In this document: in pieces, positions 4,594-6,925 of the stretch
How positions within the stretch are numbered: position 1 is the stretch's first letter
Layout of the letters: each line of letters starts with the position of its first letter
From: Gammaproteobacteria bacterium
GTDB lineage: Bacteria; Pseudomonadota; Gammaproteobacteria; Burkholderiales; Burkholderiaceae_E
DNA length: 6,925 bases
Direction of reading: 5' to 3'
Assembly (NCBI GenBank): GCA_030425615.1
Contig: JAUIAI010000136.1
Span: forward strand, 1-6,925
Translations under genes and position numbers: made by a program
Notes under the pieces: generated by a model
Database searches by the model: none
Seen by the model: only the letters and a program-made list of their open reading frames with translations
Told to the model about the DNA's origin: nothing

Positions 4594-6925
4594 TCCGGCC
4601 GCGGGTACGCGCCGGCTCCGCCGACTCCTGAGCGACCGGCGCTCTGGCGATCCACGCGCAGACCACCGCCGCGAGATACGGCAACGCCTGTACCGCGAGT
4701 ACGGTCATCCAGAACGCGCTCTCGACGTGACCGTCGAGACGGGTCATTGCCATCGCGCCGATGCAGCACACGAGCGCCAGCAACATGCCGGCCTCTTCCC
4801 GAGTGTCGGCCAGCGCCGCGTGCAGCCGCGAGCCCGCACCCGCGGAGTGGCCCGTACGGGTCGTCACCTCGAAGACCGCGCGCCGCCCGCTGAGCCCGGC
4901 GAGCACGCCCACCGCGATTCCGTGCGACAAGGCCATGCCTGCCAGCGCGGCGCCCAGGACGTCGGAGATCGAACCCGGCACCCGGCGCAGATAGAGCAGC
5001 GGCCCGAGCAGGACCTTACCCACGAACAACAGCAGCACCGGGACGAGGTACAGCATGATCGGCAGGCTGAACCAGTGCTGTGCGGCCACGATGCCGATCG
5101 TCCAGAACATCGCCGCGAACGTGAAGATCAAGTGCGCCGCGTCACCGAGCCAGCCCATCCAGCCGGCGACGAAATGGAATCGCTGCCCGCCGCTCAGGCC
5201 CGGCTCCCCCTCCGGCGGCCGGCCGCGGAACAGTGCGCTCGCGTGAGCGCGAAGGATCTGCATCCCGCCCAGCGCCCAGCGGCGGCGCTGCCGCCTGAAA
5301 GCCGGGAATCCGTCGGGGGTCAGACCGGTGCCGTACACATGGTCCACGTAGCGGGTGGTCCAGCCCGCCTGCATCAGCCGCAGACCCAGTTCGGCGTCCT
5401 CGCAGATGCACCAGGTGGACCAGCGTCCGTGCTCACGCAGCGCACGGGCCCGGATGAGGGTCATGGTCCCGTGCTGGATGATGGCGTCCCGTTCGTTGCG
5501 ATGGTGCATGCCGATACGGAAGAAGCCGTCGTATTCGAAATTCATCATGCGGCGCCAGCGCGAACCCTGCCACTCCCGGTGCGCCTGCGGCGCCTGAACC
5601 ACCGCCACGGACGGATCGGCGAAGTGTCCGACGAGATCGCGCAGCCAGTTCCGCTCCACCAGATAGTCGGCGTCCACCACCGCGATCAGTTGCGCGCCGG
5701 GGTTCGTCTGCTCGAGCGCGAAGTTCAGCGCGCCGGCCTTGTAGCCCGGCCAGTTCGGCAGGTGGAAAAAGCGTACGCGTGAATCCCGCAGGCCTGCCAC
5801 GTGCGCATGCACGGGCTGCCAGCGTGCCGGGTCCCGCGTGTTGTTGTCGACCACCAGGATCTCGAAGTCCGGGTAGTCGAGCGCGCAGAGGCTGTCGATG
5901 GTGGCGATCACCATCTCCGGCGGCTCGTTGCAGCAGGCCAGGTGCACGGAAACCCTGGGCGGGGTTGCCGGCATCGGGGCTGCGCCGTGCAGACGCCGCA
6001 GGTTGCCCGACCAGAACAGCTCGGAGAATTCGAGGCCGTGGACGAGAACGAGCAAGACCATGAACGTGATGCTCGGCACGAGCACCACCAGACCGAGCCA
6101 GTCCAGCGGGCCCAGGTACAACTCGAAAGGTATGGCGATCATCCAGACCAGCAGCGCTGCACCGCCCTGGATGAGACCAGCCATGAACAGACGGCTCGGC
6201 CAGCGCCAGTCGGGGAGGCGACGTACCAGCAGGAGGATCGGCACCACGGCGACCAGCGCGGCGAGCAGTGCCTTGACGGGCCAGTACGGATCCGAAGCCA
6301 CGGGCCGGGCCAGTTCGAACTTGAGCTCACGTTCTGCGTCGAGCAGACCCCAGTAGGCGCCGACCCGCCCCTCCGTCGACTGCTTCCAGGGCTGGTCGAT
6401 CGCCTCCATGAGGTAATAGTCCCAGTTGCGTCCCTGGGCGCGCGCCAGGAACTCCCGGATGAACTCGGCTTGTTCGAGCCGTCCGGCATTGGCACCTTCG
6501 CGTCGATCTCCCTGACTGGGCCAGCCGATCTCGCCGATGACCACCCGCTTGCCGGGGAAACGTTCCCGGATCTGCTCGAGCCGCATCACCGCATAGTCGA
6601 CGGCCTTTTCGTGGGGCACGCCTTCCCAGTAGGGCAGCAGGTGCACCGTGATGTAGTCCACGTGTTGCGCGAGTTCCGGGTTGCGCAGCCAGACGTGCCA
6701 CGGTTCCGCGGTGGAGACCGGCACCGGCACCTTCTGTCGGACCTCGTCGAGATAGGCTCCCAGGGCCTCGACCGTCAGCAGGCCGTGCAGCACGGACTCG
6801 TTGCCGACCATGACCCGCTCGACGTTGCGATAGCGCCGGGCATCGGCCACCAGCGCATCGATTTCGCGCCGGTTGTTGTCCAGGCGCGTGTCCAGCCAGG
6901 CGCCCAGCGTGAGCTTCAGCCCGTA
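4556..6925 (-). CDS. ndvB: NdvB-like beta-glucan synthase: GH17 domain fused to membrane family 2 glycosyltransferase, N-terminus outside window
   Basis: 789 residues are visible; the start is beyond the right edge. A GTG at 6848-6850 is internal, because GH17-like sequence (GLKLTLGAWLD, then NNRREIDALVADA) continues upstream in frame. In visible numbering, residues 1 to about 200 are a GH17 domain with both expected acids: Glu43 in VGNES (acid/base) and Glu132 in GEIGWP (nucleophile). Three membrane segments (about 218-236, 246-266, 276-296) lead to a GT2 domain (about 323-550) with VDNN, DAD (418-420), ED (509-510) and QRRRW (546-550). About five more membrane segments follow. The odd number of spans between domains fits a periplasmic GH17 and a cytoplasmic GT2. 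In Bradyrhizobium and Pseudomonas such NdvB proteins make beta-(1,3) or (1,3)(1,6) glucans, linked to osmoadaptation, symbiosis and biofilm antibiotic tolerance, with GH17 acting as a transglycosylase. The exact glucan is unknown. Its short basic tail (RISLRRWRPAPAP) is coded across the end of the convergent oxidoreductase gene. Confidence 0.92.
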   Translation of the reverse strand, partial: YGLKLTLGAWLDTRLDNNRREIDALVADARRYRNVERVMVGNESVLHGLLTVEALGAYLDEVRQKVPVPVSTAEPWHVWLRNPELAQHVDYITVHLLPYWEGVPHEKAVDYAVMRLEQIRERFPGKRVVIGEIGWPSQGDRREGANAGRLEQAEFIREFLARAQGRNWDYYLMEAIDQPWKQSTEGRVGAYWGLLDAERELKFELARPVASDPYWPVKALLAALVAVVPILLLVRRLPDWRWPSRLFMAGLIQGGAALLVWMIAIPFELYLGPLDWLGLVVLVPSITFMVLLVLVHGLEFSELFWSGNLRRLHGAAPMPATPPRVSVHLACCNEPPEMVIATIDSLCALDYPDFEILVVDNNTRDPARWQPVHAHVAGLRDSRVRFFHLPNWPGYKAGALNFALEQTNPGAQLIAVVDADYLVERNWLRDLVGHFADPSVAVVQAPQAHREWQGSRWRRMMNFEYDGFFRIGMHHRNERDAIIQHGTMTLIRARALREHGRWSTWCICEDAELGLRLMQAGWTTRYVDHVYGTGLTPDGFPAFRRQRRRWALGGMQILRAHASALFRGRPPEGEPGLSGGQRFHFVAGWMGWLGDAAHLIFTFAAMFWTIGIVAAQHWFSLPIMLYLVPVLLLFVGKVLLGPLLYLRRVPGSISDVLGAALAGMALSHGIAVGVLAGLSGRRAVFEVTTRTGHSAGAGSRLHAALADTREEAGMLLALVCCIGAMAMTRLDGHVESAFWMTVLAVQALPYLAAVVCAWIARAPVAQESAEPARTRGRISLRRWRPAPAP
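4595..4615. other. Imperfect hairpin at the convergent gene junction
   Basis: CCGG (4595-4598) and CGCG (4600-4603) pair with CGCG (4608-4611) and CCGG (4612-4615) around a GGTA loop, with one bulged C at 4599. It begins one base after the oxidoreductase stop codon and lies inside the 3' coding end of the glucan synthase. No T-run follows on the plus strand, so it is at best a weak termination or 3'-end protection element for the four-gene unit. GC-rich DNA makes such short stems common by chance. Confidence 0.3.

Noticed and set aside
4478..5782. Plus-strand open frame (434 codons) opposite the glucan synthase
   Set aside because: Arg/Pro/Gln/His-rich low-complexity translation antisense to a clear GT2 domain; its start is inside the oxidoreductase gene. 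An artefact of high GC.
1..6925. tRNA, rRNA, CRISPR, insertion sequence or prophage traces
   Set aside because: Reading both strands showed no direct-repeat arrays, transposase motifs, terminal repeats or tRNA-like segments; nearly every base is explained by five conserved protein genes.

Overview
The window is GC-rich, tightly packed protein-coding DNA with no RNA genes, mobile elements or CRISPR arrays. Gene content and protein similarity (recognised by eye, no search run) point to a Pseudomonadota chromosome, most likely a gammaproteobacterium. The prkA-yeaH-spoVR order and a fused GH17-GT2 glucan synthase of the NdvB type are both known from that group. The species cannot be named from this sequence.

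Plus strand, 1-4593: four genes in one direction. First is the C-terminal part of a PrkA/YeaG serine protein kinase (AAA+), cut by the left edge. After 58 bp containing a strong perfect hairpin comes yeaH (UPF0229, vWA-like). Its stop overlaps the start of spoVR (ycgB type) in an ATGA junction. Forty bp later a cytoplasmic FrnE-like DsbA-family thiol oxidoreductase with a CPWC active site begins. The short gaps suggest one transcription unit, with possible fine-tuning at the hairpin.

Minus strand, 6925-4556: a large membrane protein, cut by the right edge so that its start is missing. It joins a GH17 beta-glucan-modifying domain to a family 2 glycosyltransferase, with membrane segments between and after them. 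It is convergent with the oxidoreductase gene and its 3' end overlaps it by 38 bp.

How they fit together: PrkA, YeaH and SpoVR form a widely conserved but poorly understood module tied to stationary phase, starvation or sporulation in different bacteria. The sequence suggests a AAA+ kinase with a vWA partner and a translationally coupled third protein. The oxidoreductase may be a recruited redox member or just a neighbour. The glucan synthase is on the other strand and is probably a separate function (periplasmic or exported beta-glucan). There is no gene-free stretch over 300 bp. I see no wholly new system; the most interesting points are the intercistronic hairpin, the tight kinase/vWA/SpoVR module with its attached oxidoreductase, and the convergent gene overlap.
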